DNA of 64,000 bases from Terasakiispira papahanaumokuakeensis (GTDB taxonomy: Bacteria > Pseudomonadota > Gammaproteobacteria > Pseudomonadales > Halomonadaceae): NCBI RefSeq assembly GCF_001709345.1, contig NZ_MDTQ01000001.1, positions 620,001 to 684,000 on the forward strand, read 5' to 3'. This document shows positions 17,967 to 26,248 of this stretch, in pieces. The notes beneath the pieces were generated by a model. That model was not told the DNA's origin and did no database searches. It worked only from the letters and a program-made list of their open reading frames with translations. Within the stretch, counting starts at the first letter, position 1, and every line of letters begins with the position of its first letter. The translations under genes were made by a program, and so were the position numbers.

Positions 17967-18575
17967 TCAAGGCGCTAAGTCGGTAGCATTCGCCCCGGTT
18001 TGCCATTGATTGATGACCAGGATAAGCCGCCATTGTTGGCGCTCAACTTTAAGGCGTGAAGGCAGGCGCAAATTGCCTTTTTCAACATAGCGAGAAAACG
18101 TGATATGCCAGCCATCTTGACTCAGTTGGTGGTCGCCGATGGATTGATATGGGCCAGGAGCGGGCAAGCCGCGAATCCAGTACACCAGGTTAGAGATTGG
18201 TAAGGGCCACTGTAGTCCTCTGCGTAGCAGTTGTTCTGGGCTGGCCGCTTGAATTTGTTGACCATCCGAAAGGGTGAGCGTCACATTGAAAGGGCGGCCT
18301 GATAGTCGCGTGGCCCCTTGGCCTAGTGGGCCTGTGAGCAGCAGTTCGTAGCGTGCGCCTTGCTGTTGCCAGTCCAGGTTTGCGCTTTGACTCTGGTTGG
18401 CATCACGAAACGCCATTTTACCCTGAGCGCGCCATTGCCATAAATGGGCGGCTGGCGGCGCATCTGGGTCTTGAGTCGTCAGCTGTGGTCCTGTGGCGCA
18501 GCCGCTCACAAAGATAGCCAGCACCAGGAGGGCTATCTTTTGATAGGTTGGAAAATGATAGGTCATAAAGCTCAT
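17967..18575 (-). CDS. lolB: Outer-membrane lipoprotein receptor LolB
   Basis: LolB takes lipoproteins from periplasmic LolA and inserts them into the outer membrane. The 202-residue product has a lipoprotein signal peptide with lipobox VSGC near residue 26. It continues with WQWRAQGKMAFRD and a half-barrel core of the expected length. The start codon overlaps the stop of the upstream TPR lipoprotein gene (ATGA at 18572-18575), so the pair is coupled. Such TPR-lolB-ispE order also occurs in Pseudomonas. Confidence 0.93.
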   Translation of the reverse strand: MSFMTYHFPTYQKIALLVLAIFVSGCATGPQLTTQDPDAPPAAHLWQWRAQGKMAFRDANQSQSANLDWQQQGARYELLLTGPLGQGATRLSGRPFNVTLTLSDGQQIQAASPEQLLRRGLQWPLPISNLVYWIRGLPAPGPYQSIGDHQLSQDGWHITFSRYVEKGNLRLPSRLKVERQQWRLILVINQWQTGANATDLAP

Positions 18576-20443
18576 TCTGTCTCCGAGGGTTCCAGGCTTG
18601 AGGGCACCATTTCGGGGCGTCGTTGCAACAGCTTGTCCAGTAGCGGTGTTTTTGACAACTGTTGCTTCATTTGGCGAATCAGTTGATGAGCTTGGTCGTG
18701 CTCACCCAGCGCCCATAACACCTCTGCGAGATGAGTTCCGATTTCCTCTTCTGGCATCAGTTGGTAAGCCCGTTCCAGGTGCTCTCTGGCCTCTTCGGGC
18801 TGCCCCAGCTTGAAGAGCGCCCAACCGAGGGAGTCGATAATTTCTGGGGCATCCTCGTCTAGCGCATGGGCCTTGCGTATTAACATCAAGCCTTCACTGG
18901 TGCGTTGGGTTTCGTCAACGAGGGTGTAACCTAATGCGTTCAGGTAGAGCGCATTATTCGGATCGTCTTCGAGCAGTGCGCGTAAATCAGCTTCCATTGC
19001 TGGAATATTCCCTAGCCGATACCAGGTCATCGCGCGTGCATAGCGCAGTTCTGGCGGAGCGGTATCATTTGGGTTGTCATGAGCAAGGGCTTGATTGAGC
19101 CACTTTAAGGCGGCCTCGGGCGTTTGAGCATCAAGTAATAGTTGGTGTCCAACCAAAGTCAAGCTGGTACTCAGGCTCGGGTGTTGTTGACGGTCGTGCT
19201 TGATCATCTCAAGCGCTTCATCTAAACGGCCTTGTTGCTGTAATAGCCGACCTGCACTCAAGGCCGCTTCAACCAAGGCGTCACCGTCCTGAACGGCTCG
19301 GTAATGTAACAGCGCTTCGTCCGGTTGTCCTTCAGCTTCGGCTAAACGGCCCAGGCGCAGGTGTGCCTGATCGGCTAAGCGCGGATCACGGGTTAACTCA
19401 TCAAGCAGGTCGTGTGCAGCCTCAACTTTCCCGGTCTCCAGATAGAGCTGGGCTAATGCAAAACGTAACTGCGGATTGTCGGGTTGCAAATCCAGCAGGT
19501 GGTTAAACGTGTTTTGGGCGGCGGTGAGTTTATTTTGTAGTAACTGAACGCGGGCGAGCTCCAGCCATAGACGTAAATCACGTGCTTGGCGTTGGGCCGT
19601 TCGCGTTAAAAGCGCTTCAGCTTCGTCCAGGTGATGCTGCTCGCTCAGTCTTTGCGCCTTGAGCAGGACCGCTTGGGGATTACTCGGTTCGAGGGTGAGG
19701 GCTTTGTCTAGATGTTGATCCGCCGCTTGTGTGTTCCCCAGCGCGTTGGCTAGCAATGCGAGCGCCGTTTCGATGTCAGCACTGGCGGTGGGGGCGCTCG
19801 GTGACCCCTTTGGGGAAGGTGTCGTCTCAATCGTCTGTATTTCTTGATATAAGTCGCCCAGTGTTTCCGGCGCTTCATCAATGGCATGGCGGGCGATCAG
19901 GCTGTAGTTACTCTCGCCAGTGAGTGCTTTAAACGCTTGGAGGTGATCCAATGCTTCGAGGTACTGACGGTTTTGTAATAGCAGACCTGCTGCGGTGCGT
20001 TGGGCGTCGGGATTCTGAGGGGCGGTGTCAGCCCAGAGTAAGGCCGCATCCAGTGCCGCTTGAGCATTGCCGTCAAATTGCGCAATCCAGGTGGCACGTT
20101 CTGCTAACAGCGGGTTGCGCAGCTCATTGGCCATGTCGAGGTAAATCGTCAGTGCCGTATCCAATTGTTGGCGTTGGCCTGCTATTTCCGCCTTGAGCAG
20201 TTGGTAAACCTGCTCTCCAGTTAACCCTTTAACGCTTGGCCAGCGGCTTGTTGGCGTGGCGGTGTCGAGCGAAGCGTTTGCTGACTGTGGATGGGGGGCT
20301 TGTGTGGACTCGGATGACAATCCACTGCAACCACTCAGTAAGGTCGCACTGAGTACAAGAGGTAGCACTGTCAAAGCCTGGGCTGAGCGGGATAACAAGA
20401 CTGAACGCTTTAGCGTTCGTTCAAAATAAAAGCGTAATGTCAT
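18572..20443 (-). CDS. Tetratricopeptide-repeat lipoprotein
   Basis: This 623-residue protein carries a lipoprotein signal with lipobox LLSGC near residue 39. The rest is helical and rich in TPR-type repeats (for example PDNPQLRFALAQLYLETGKV and DEDAPEIIDSLGWALFKLG). It is probably anchored in the outer membrane facing the periplasm and acts as a protein-interaction scaffold; its partners are unknown. Its gene is divergent from hemA and overlaps lolB by 4 bases. Homologues stand at the same place in Pseudomonas genomes. The exact function is not established. Confidence 0.88.
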   Translation of the reverse strand: MTLRFYFERTLKRSVLLSRSAQALTVLPLVLSATLLSGCSGLSSESTQAPHPQSANASLDTATPTSRWPSVKGLTGEQVYQLLKAEIAGQRQQLDTALTIYLDMANELRNPLLAERATWIAQFDGNAQAALDAALLWADTAPQNPDAQRTAAGLLLQNRQYLEALDHLQAFKALTGESNYSLIARHAIDEAPETLGDLYQEIQTIETTPSPKGSPSAPTASADIETALALLANALGNTQAADQHLDKALTLEPSNPQAVLLKAQRLSEQHHLDEAEALLTRTAQRQARDLRLWLELARVQLLQNKLTAAQNTFNHLLDLQPDNPQLRFALAQLYLETGKVEAAHDLLDELTRDPRLADQAHLRLGRLAEAEGQPDEALLHYRAVQDGDALVEAALSAGRLLQQQGRLDEALEMIKHDRQQHPSLSTSLTLVGHQLLLDAQTPEAALKWLNQALAHDNPNDTAPPELRYARAMTWYRLGNIPAMEADLRALLEDDPNNALYLNALGYTLVDETQRTSEGLMLIRKAHALDEDAPEIIDSLGWALFKLGQPEEAREHLERAYQLMPEEEIGTHLAEVLWALGEHDQAHQLIRQMKQQLSKTPLLDKLLQRRPEMVPSSLEPSETE

Positions 20444-20991
20444 GCGTTAGCGTTCCACTGATCCGACCCCGTTTAAGCCGCTGGGGATAACAAGAGAGTG
20501 CACCATCCTATCCTGACATTGGGCAAGGGTGAAGATGCATGGTAATTGACCTGATCAAGCATTCGATTAAATCGCTGTGTTATGATACGCCTCAGAATAG
20601 ATGAGGTCGTGTCTTCGTGTAACGGATTTATGATCATGCTTGGTGAGTTTCCCTGGATCGTTTCCTTGGTGAGCTTCAAGGCCTTAGTGTCATCACTTGT
20701 CGCACTCATGTGCAATAATAAGGTGTGATGGCGTGATCTATGGCTTGAGCGCTCACATCTTGGGCATCTACATAAATCACCGCGTTATAGAGGGCGGACA
20801 TTGGGGTATGGAGGCTTCGTATTGGGGTTTCCATCACCAAGTAGTCATCTGATAAATTTTTAAGGTATGCCTTGTGAGTATGCCATATCAGTCAGCATTC
20901 ATTGGCTTCTCTTGTGACAACCTGAGCCTGAACAAGATAAGCGTGATGGCCGACTTTGAATTCGACCTGATTTAATCCTGACGGATATATC
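20444..20991. promoter_or_regulatory. Divergent 548-bp region between the TPR lipoprotein gene and hemA
   Basis: No gene is supported; an 80-codon reverse frame (20473-20715) has no homologous look and no ribosome-binding site. A TATGAT hexamer at 20581-20586 could be a -10 for hemA but lacks a -35 at the right distance. The region must hold both promoters, with leaders of unknown length. Confidence 0.25.
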
Positions 20992-22287
20992 GTGACGGCA
21001 CCAGCGACTGAACCGATGTGTTTTATAGCCTTCGGCATTAATCATAAAACCGCGCCTGTTGATTTACGCGAACGGGTAGCTTTTACACCGGCACAGCTTT
21101 CTGAGGCCAGTGAGCAGTTGCGTGCCCATCCCGCAGTGGATGAAGTGGCTGTGTTATCGACGTGTAATCGTACCGAGTTATACGGCGTATTACGCCAACC
21201 CGATGTGGCGCCGTTGCTTGAATGGATGAGTCAGTTTCACCATTTGGATATTCAGTCTTTGGCTGAGCATAGTTACGTCTATACCAACGAGGGCGCCGTT
21301 GGACACCTGATGCGTGTGGCTTGTGGCCTTGATTCTATGGTGTTGGGCGAGCCCCAAATTCTAGGGCAAATCAAAGATGCTTATGATTTTGCCCGTGAAA
21401 CTGAGCTTATGGGGAATGGGCTGGATGCATTATTTCAGTCTACTTTTTCGACGGCTAAGCGTGTTCGCAGTGAAACGGGGATTGGCGCTCATCCTGTCTC
21501 GGTGGCTTACGCCGCGGTGAATTTGGCACAACGCATTTTTAGTGAGCTATCAGATAGCCGAGCCTTGCTGATTGGGGCCGGTGATACGATTGAGCTGGTG
21601 GCGCGCCATTTATTTCAGGCTGGCATCAAAGAAGTGGTGATTGCGAACCGTACGGTGCAAAACGCTGAGCCTTTGGCTGAAGAGGTTCAAGGCCGTGCGG
21701 TTGGGCTTGAGCGTATCCCCCATGAGTTGGAAGGGGCTGACATTGTGATCAGTTCAACTTCTGCCGATCTCCCCTTGCTCGGCAAAGGTATGGTGGAACG
21801 GGCTTTGAAAGTGCGTCGCCACAAGCCGATGTTTATGGTGGACATCGCCGTGCCGCGCGATATTGAGCCTCAAGTCGCTGAGCTGGATGATGTCTTTTTA
21901 TTTACCGTCGATGATCTGCAAGAAGTGATTAATGAGAATATGGCGGCTCGCCGTGAAGCTGCTGAGCAAGCTGAAGGCCTCATTCAAGAGGGCGTTAATC
22001 ACTTTATACGCAGCCGCCGAGTCCGCGATGCGGGGCAGCTGATTCGCCGTTATCGCGAACAAGCGCAAACGATCGCCGAACTCGAACTCGCACAGGCCTT
22101 ATCTCAGCTTCAACAGGGCCAAGACCCGGAAGTGGTGCTTAAACGCTTTGCTCGTGGCCTGACCAATAAATGGTTGCATGAGCCGACGGTGCGCATGCGT
22201 CAAGCCTCGGCGGATAATCGCCAGGATTTACTGTTGGCGGCCGGTCAGGTGTTGGGCCTGGAAGCTGACGAGCCTTCAAAGCATTAG
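20992..22287 (+). CDS. hemA: Glutamyl-tRNA reductase
   Basis: HemA reduces glutamyl-tRNA to glutamate-1-semialdehyde, the first committed step of tetrapyrrole (haem) synthesis by the C5 route. The 431-residue protein has the substrate-binding GINHKTAPVDLRER, the catalytic cysteine in LSTCNRTELYG near residue 58, the YTNEGAVGHLMRVACGLDSMVLGEPQ-like segment (in part, near 100-125), and an NADPH-binding GAGDTIELVARHL. The C-terminal dimerisation helices are complete. The listed start is GTG; an ATG at 21016 is an alternative, and neither has a strong ribosome-binding site. prfA and prmC follow, the conserved hemA-prfA-prmC order. Confidence 0.95.
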   Translation: MTAPATEPMCFIAFGINHKTAPVDLRERVAFTPAQLSEASEQLRAHPAVDEVAVLSTCNRTELYGVLRQPDVAPLLEWMSQFHHLDIQSLAEHSYVYTNEGAVGHLMRVACGLDSMVLGEPQILGQIKDAYDFARETELMGNGLDALFQSTFSTAKRVRSETGIGAHPVSVAYAAVNLAQRIFSELSDSRALLIGAGDTIELVARHLFQAGIKEVVIANRTVQNAEPLAEEVQGRAVGLERIPHELEGADIVISSTSADLPLLGKGMVERALKVRRHKPMFMVDIAVPRDIEPQVAELDDVFLFTVDDLQEVINENMAARREAAEQAEGLIQEGVNHFIRSRRVRDAGQLIRRYREQAQTIAELELAQALSQLQQGQDPEVVLKRFARGLTNKWLHEPTVRMRQASADNRQDLLLAAGQVLGLEADEPSKH

Positions 22288-22338
22288 CCGATATGTTGAT
22301 GGGTCCCCTTCCTCTTGAGGGAAAGCGCTTGATGAAGC

Positions 22339-22354
22339 GATCTTCATGAAGATC
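22339..22354. promoter_or_regulatory. Perfect 16-bp palindrome between hemA and prfA
   Basis: GATCTTCATGAAGATC reads identically on both strands. It lies about 105 bases before the prfA start. It could be a protein operator or a small RNA hairpin; it lacks a U tract. The palindrome also contains the ATG of a 32-codon frame (22346-22444) whose TAA touches the prfA ribosome-binding site. Confidence 0.4.
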
Positions 22355-22458
22355 TTTATAAAGGGCCTTCCTATGTTGATGCCCCCTATTCAACGCTACC
22401 GCCATCATGACCTCTATTTTGATTTGTTGCTGACGATTGCTTAAGGATTTTCCCGCTG

Positions 22459-23547
22459 ATGAAAGCCTCTATTCAAGCCAAGCTGGAGCGGTTGGCCGAT
22501 CGCTTTGAAGAGTTATCGGCCTTGCTGTCTGATCCGGGCGTGATTGGAAATCAGAATCAGTTCCGTGATTTATCTCGTGAATATGCCGAGCTGGAGCCCG
22601 TTTTGGCGGCTTATAACGCTTGGCGACAGAAGCAGGATGATGCGGATGCAGCACGCGTAATGCTTGACGATGATGATCCAGACATGCGGGAGATGGCGCG
22701 GGAAGAGCTGCAAGCCTTAGAACACGATTTGGTTGAGCTTGAAGATGAGCTGCAGCTGGCCATGCTACCTAAAGACCCCAATGATGGTCGTAACGTCTGG
22801 TTGGAAGTGCGTGCCGGTACCGGAGGCGATGAAGCCGCTTTATTTGCGGGCGATTTGTTTCGGATGTATAGCCGCTATGCCGAGAGCCAAGGTTGGCGGG
22901 TCGAAATTATCAGCGCCAGCCCCGGTGAAATGGGGGGATATAAGGAAATTATCTCTCGGGTGGCGGGAGACGGTGTCTATGCACGGTTGAAGTTTGAATC
23001 TGGGGCTCATCGGGTGCAACGCGTACCTGCCACCGAATCTCAAGGGCGTATTCATACCTCTGCGTGTACGGTGGCGATTATGCCGGAAGCCGATGAAGTT
23101 GAAGCGGTGGATATCAATCCGGCTGATTTACGTGTGGACACTTTCCGTTCCTCCGGTGCGGGTGGGCAGCACGTCAACACCACTGACTCGGCGATTCGCA
23201 TTACACACTTGCCTACGGGGCTGGTGGTTGAGTGTCAAGATGAGCGCTCACAGCATAAAAACCGAGCGAAAGCGATGAGCTTGCTGGCTGCGCGACTGAA
23301 ACAGCAAGCTGAAGATGCGCATGCGCAAGCACGTTCGGATACAAGACGATCGCTGGTGGGGAGTGGCGACCGCTCAGAACGCATCCGGACTTACAATTTT
23401 CCGCAAGGGCGAGTGACTGATCACCGTATTAACCTTACGCTTTACAAGCTTGATGAGGTGATGCAAGGGCAATTAGATGATGTCTTGGATGTGCTGGTGC
23501 AAGAACATCAAGCCGAGCAGTTGGCTCAGCTGAGCCAAGGGGTTTGA
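22459..23547 (+). CDS. prfA: Peptide chain release factor 1
   Basis: RF1 recognises UAA and UAG stop codons and triggers peptide release. The 362-residue protein shows the codon-recognition PAT tripeptide in [12 protein letters not shown] and the catalytic GGQ in [10 protein letters not shown] near residue 235, which PrmC methylates. Length and C-terminal helices are normal. An AAGGA precedes the ATG by about 10 bases. It ends 4 bases before prmC, its modifying enzyme. Confidence 0.97.
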   Translation: MKASIQAKLERLADRFEELSALLSDPGVIGNQNQFRDLSREYAELEPVLAAYNAWRQKQDDADAARVMLDDDDPDMREMAREELQALEHDLVELEDELQLAMLPKDPNDGRNVWLEVRAGTGGDEAALFAGDLFRMYSRYAESQGWRVEIISASPGEMGGYKEIISRVAGDGVYARLKFESGAHRVQRVPATESQGRIHTSACTVAIMPEADEVEAVDINPADLRVDTFRSSGAGGQHVNTTDSAIRITHLPTGLVVECQDERSQHKNRAKAMSLLAARLKQQAEDAHAQARSDTRRSLVGSGDRSERIRTYNFPQGRVTDHRINLTLYKLDEVMQGQLDDVLDVLVQEHQAEQLAQLSQGV

Positions 23548-23551
23548 GTTG

Positions 23552-24391
23552 ATGCGCTTGGATGCACAGCTGGCGTGGGCAATTCAGCAATGCCAGCAGG
23601 CGGGGTGTGAGACCGCTCAGCTAGATGCCGAGCTACTTTTAGCCCATGTGTTATCGCAACCCCGAGTTTATCTTTGGACTTGGCCGGAGCGTGAGTTAGA
23701 TGCAGTGCAACAGGCGCAATTTTCGGCGCTGGTCGAGCGTCGTTGTCAGGGCGAACCGGTGGCTTATTTATTAGGCCAGCAAGAGTTTTGGGGGTTACGG
23801 CTTGAAGTCTCTGCGAATACGTTGATTCCGCGAGCCGATACGGAAACCTTGGTCGAAACGGCGTTAGCGTTAGCGCTGCCTGCAGCCGCACGTTGTATTG
23901 ATTTAGGCACTGGTACGGGCGCGATTGCCTTGGCACTGGCCCATGAACGACCACACTGGCAATGCTGGGCATCTGACCAGGTGCCTGAAGCTGTGATGTT
24001 AGCGCGACGTAATGCTCAAGCTCTGGATTTAAATATTGAGGTATTCCAGTCAGATTGGTGGCAGCAGATTCCCCAAGGCCAGTTTGATCTGATCGTGAGC
24101 AACCCGCCGTATATTCATCCGCAAGACCCTCATTTACAGCAAGGTGATGTGCGGTTTGAGCCTGCCTCGGCGTTGGTCGGTGGGCATGATGGTTTAGAGG
24201 CGTATCGTCAGTTATTAGCGCCGATTCATGAGCGTTTATCTGCGAACGGCTGGTGCTTGATGGAACATGGTTATGATCAAGCTGAGGCTGTGCAAGCTTT
24301 GATGCTTGAGGCGGGGTTGACCGAGGTACGCAGCCTGCGCGATCTCAATGGCCAGTGGCGAGTGACATTGGGTCGTTCTTCAGGGGCGTGA
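23552..24391 (+). CDS. prmC: Release factor glutamine N5-methyltransferase PrmC
   Basis: PrmC methylates the glutamine of the GGQ motif in RF1 and RF2. The 279-residue protein has an N-terminal helical substrate-binding domain, a SAM-binding LGTGTGAIAL near residue 118, and the catalytic NPPY in IVSNPPYIHP near 183. A TTG lies directly before the ATG at 23552. AAGGGG 9 bases upstream supports the ATG. It forms an operon with prfA. Confidence 0.96.
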   Translation: MRLDAQLAWAIQQCQQAGCETAQLDAELLLAHVLSQPRVYLWTWPERELDAVQQAQFSALVERRCQGEPVAYLLGQQEFWGLRLEVSANTLIPRADTETLVETALALALPAAARCIDLGTGTGAIALALAHERPHWQCWASDQVPEAVMLARRNAQALDLNIEVFQSDWWQQIPQGQFDLIVSNPPYIHPQDPHLQQGDVRFEPASALVGGHDGLEAYRQLLAPIHERLSANGWCLMEHGYDQAEAVQALMLEAGLTEVRSLRDLNGQWRVTLGRSSGA

Positions 24392-24410
24392 TGGCCTGGT
24401 TCGTCTTCTT

Positions 24411-24467
24411 GTTCTAGGTTCACCATTGCGTTCTAGGTTCACCATTGTGTTCTAGGCTCATCATTGA
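24411..24467. repeat. 19-bp tandem repeat (3 units) after prmC
   Basis: Three head-to-tail 19-base units start at 24411, 24430 and 24449. The first two (GTTCTAGGTTCACCATTGC/T) differ only in the last base, and the third has two further changes plus its last base. The tract starts 19 bases after the prmC stop codon. Confidence 0.8.
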
Positions 24468-24751
24468 GCGTGGCGTGAGCTAAGAGACGTTAAGACCTTT
24501 CACGCGATGCTCTCTTTGTGGCCCTTTTCTCGTGGTTTTGGCCATTGCTTTCCAACATGTTTCTAATGATGGATATTTCTTAAATTCAGTTGAATTTTCC
24601 AACGATTACTGCTAATCGGCTTCCCTTTACGTATTCAGCATGATAAATAACTAACTGCTGGACATGTTTTGGAATAATTTTCTTTTCTTTGTCTGCAACG
24701 GTGGATGAATATCATCCTGCGCTAATAATAATGATGCAAAGATGAAATGTG
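24468..24751. other. AT-rich region upstream of the Lrp-type gene
   Basis: This stretch is markedly AT-rich and contains no supported gene. It probably holds the promoter and binding sites of the downstream Lrp-type regulator, since Lrp proteins usually bind AT-rich DNA and autoregulate. No convincing 15-bp Lrp consensus was identified by eye. Confidence 0.3.
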
Positions 24752-25270
24752 ATGCCGATGAAAAATAGTAAACCGCGTTCTTTAGACCGTATTGACCTGA
24801 AAATCCTGCAGGGCCTGCAAGAGAATGCCAGAATCTCTTATGTTGATTTGGCCAATCAGGTGGGGCTGTCGACAACCCCTTGTCTTGAACGTGTGAAGCG
24901 TTTGGAGCGCAATGGTGTGATTAAGGGCTATAAAGCCATTTTGAACCCCAAATATCTGCGCGCTAATTTGCTGGTTTTTGTTGAAATTAGCCTGGAGACT
25001 CAGTCGCCCAGCGTGTTTGATGAATTCCGAAGAGCGGTTGCCAAGCTGCCGCAGATCCAGGAATGTCATCTTGTGTCGGGTCAGTTTGACTACATTTTAA
25101 AGTGCCGTATCCCGGAAATGAGTGCTTATCGCCAATTGTTAGGTGATGTGGTGCTGACGCTGCCTGGCGTTAAAGAATCCAAAAGTTACGTGGTGATGGA
25201 AGAAGTCAAAGAGGATAGTGCGATTTATGTGCCTGAACTGGCAGAGTTCGAAGATCATCGGTTGACCTAA
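24752..25270 (+). CDS. lrp: Leucine-responsive regulator Lrp-like
   Basis: This AsnC/Lrp-family regulator has about 172 residues. It shows the helix-turn-helix YVDLANQVGLSTTPCLERVKRLE (part quoted, about residues 30-55) and a C-terminal RAM domain with IQECHLVSGQFDYILKCR and YVVMEEVKE. It is closely similar to E. coli Lrp rather than to a distant paralogue, so it may be the global amino-acid-responsive regulator. The start is uncertain: GTG 24749, ATG 24752 and ATG 24758 are all in frame and none has a good ribosome-binding site. It separates prmC from moeB, which are adjacent in many relatives. Confidence 0.88.
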   Translation: MPMKNSKPRSLDRIDLKILQGLQENARISYVDLANQVGLSTTPCLERVKRLERNGVIKGYKAILNPKYLRANLLVFVEISLETQSPSVFDEFRRAVAKLPQIQECHLVSGQFDYILKCRIPEMSAYRQLLGDVVLTLPGVKESKSYVVMEEVKEDSAIYVPELAEFEDHRLT

Positions 25271-25328
25271 CCCATGATCATGGCCTGAGTTGTGATGATG
25301 ATATGTGTTTAAAGAAGACGGATATGCC

Positions 25329-26096
25329 ATGAATGATGAGGCGCTGCTGCGTTATAGTCGCCATATTATGCTGCCCGAAGTCGATATTGCTGGGCAGCAA
25401 GCCTTGTTGAATGCTCGAGTGCTTGTGATTGGTGCCGGGGGCCTGGGGTCGCCGGTGGCGCTTTATCTCGCCGCAGCCGGTGTCGGTGCCGGTGATGGTG
25501 GTGCGTTACACTTGGCGGATCACGATGACGTCGATTTGAGTAACCTTCAGCGACAGATTGCGCATACGCATGAGCGCATCAACCAACCTAAAGTGGCCTC
25601 TGTTGCCAAAGCGATTAGCGCGCTCAACCCGGACACACATATCGTCACGCATGCTGAACAATTGCAGGGTGAGACGCTGAGTGAGCTGATCACTGCAGTT
25701 GATGTTGTTTGCGATTGTACTGATCGCTTTTCCAGTCGCTTTGCGATTAATCGTGCGTGTGTACAGCATGGCGTGCCGTTGGTCTCTGGAGCGGCTATTC
25801 GCTTCTCAGGTCAAGTCAGTGTATTTGATCGTCGCCAGCCTGAAGCCCCTTGTTATGCGTGCCTGTACCCGGAGGGGGTTGATGATGAGGCGATGAGTTG
25901 TGCCACCAGTGGTGTTTTAGCCCCTTTGGTCGGTGTGGTGGGCAGTTTGCAGGCCGTTGAGACGTTAAAGCTATTGATGCAGGTGGGGCAAACCCTTCAC
26001 GGGCGTTTACTGACCTATGACGCGCTCAATGCTGAGACTCGGACCATGAATATTAAAGCGGACCCCTTATGCCCCTGCTGCGCTCGTCTTAAATAA
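25329..26096 (+). CDS. moeB: MoeB/ThiF-family adenylyltransferase
   Basis: This E1-like enzyme adenylates the C-terminal glycine of a small sulfur carrier (MoaD for molybdopterin, or ThiS). The 255-residue protein shows the ATP-binding GAGGLGSPVALYLAAAG near residue 32, the DLSNLQRQ arginine finger, and a cysteine in SCATSGVLAPL near 185. Two zinc-binding pairs are present (CYACLYP and CPCC at the C-terminus). The frame extends upstream, but conserved MNDEALLRYSRHIML begins at ATG 25329. MoeB and HesA/ThiF roles cannot be separated here, as no moa/thi genes are adjacent. Confidence 0.9.
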   Translation: MNDEALLRYSRHIMLPEVDIAGQQALLNARVLVIGAGGLGSPVALYLAAAGVGAGDGGALHLADHDDVDLSNLQRQIAHTHERINQPKVASVAKAISALNPDTHIVTHAEQLQGETLSELITAVDVVCDCTDRFSSRFAINRACVQHGVPLVSGAAIRFSGQVSVFDRRQPEAPCYACLYPEGVDDEAMSCATSGVLAPLVGVVGSLQAVETLKLLMQVGQTLHGRLLTYDALNAETRTMNIKADPLCPCCARLK

Positions 26097-26134
26097 CGGT
26101 TCTGGTTTTAAGTGACCGTTCTAGTTTTAAGTGA
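26097..26134. repeat. 19-bp tandem repeat (2 units) after moeB
   Basis: CGGTTCTGGTTTTAAGTGA (26097-26115) is followed at once by CCGTTCTAGTTTTAAGTGA (26116-26134), 17 of 19 identical. The tract begins directly after the moeB stop codon. Confidence 0.75.
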
Positions 26135-26177
26135 CTGGTTGGGGGTCTTAAATCATCGCGGTATTGAGCTTAAAGAA

Positions 26178-26205
26178 AACGGCCTGTGCGTTGGCACAGG
26201 CCGTT
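26178..26205. terminator. Terminator between convergent moeB and monooxygenase
   Basis: AACGGCCTGTGC (26178-26189) and GCACAGGCCGTT (26194-26205) form a perfect 12-bp stem with a 4-base loop. A U-rich tract (TTCTTTAAG) follows on the reverse strand, favouring the monooxygenase transcript, but it can act both ways. Confidence 0.87.
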
Positions 26206-26248
26206 GTCGTTTGCGTACAAGCCCTATTGTCTCCACAAGTGGATTAAT

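Noticed and set aside
20473-20715. 80-codon reverse frame between the TPR gene and hemA
   Set aside because: No ribosome-binding site or family resemblance; lies in a divergent promoter region.
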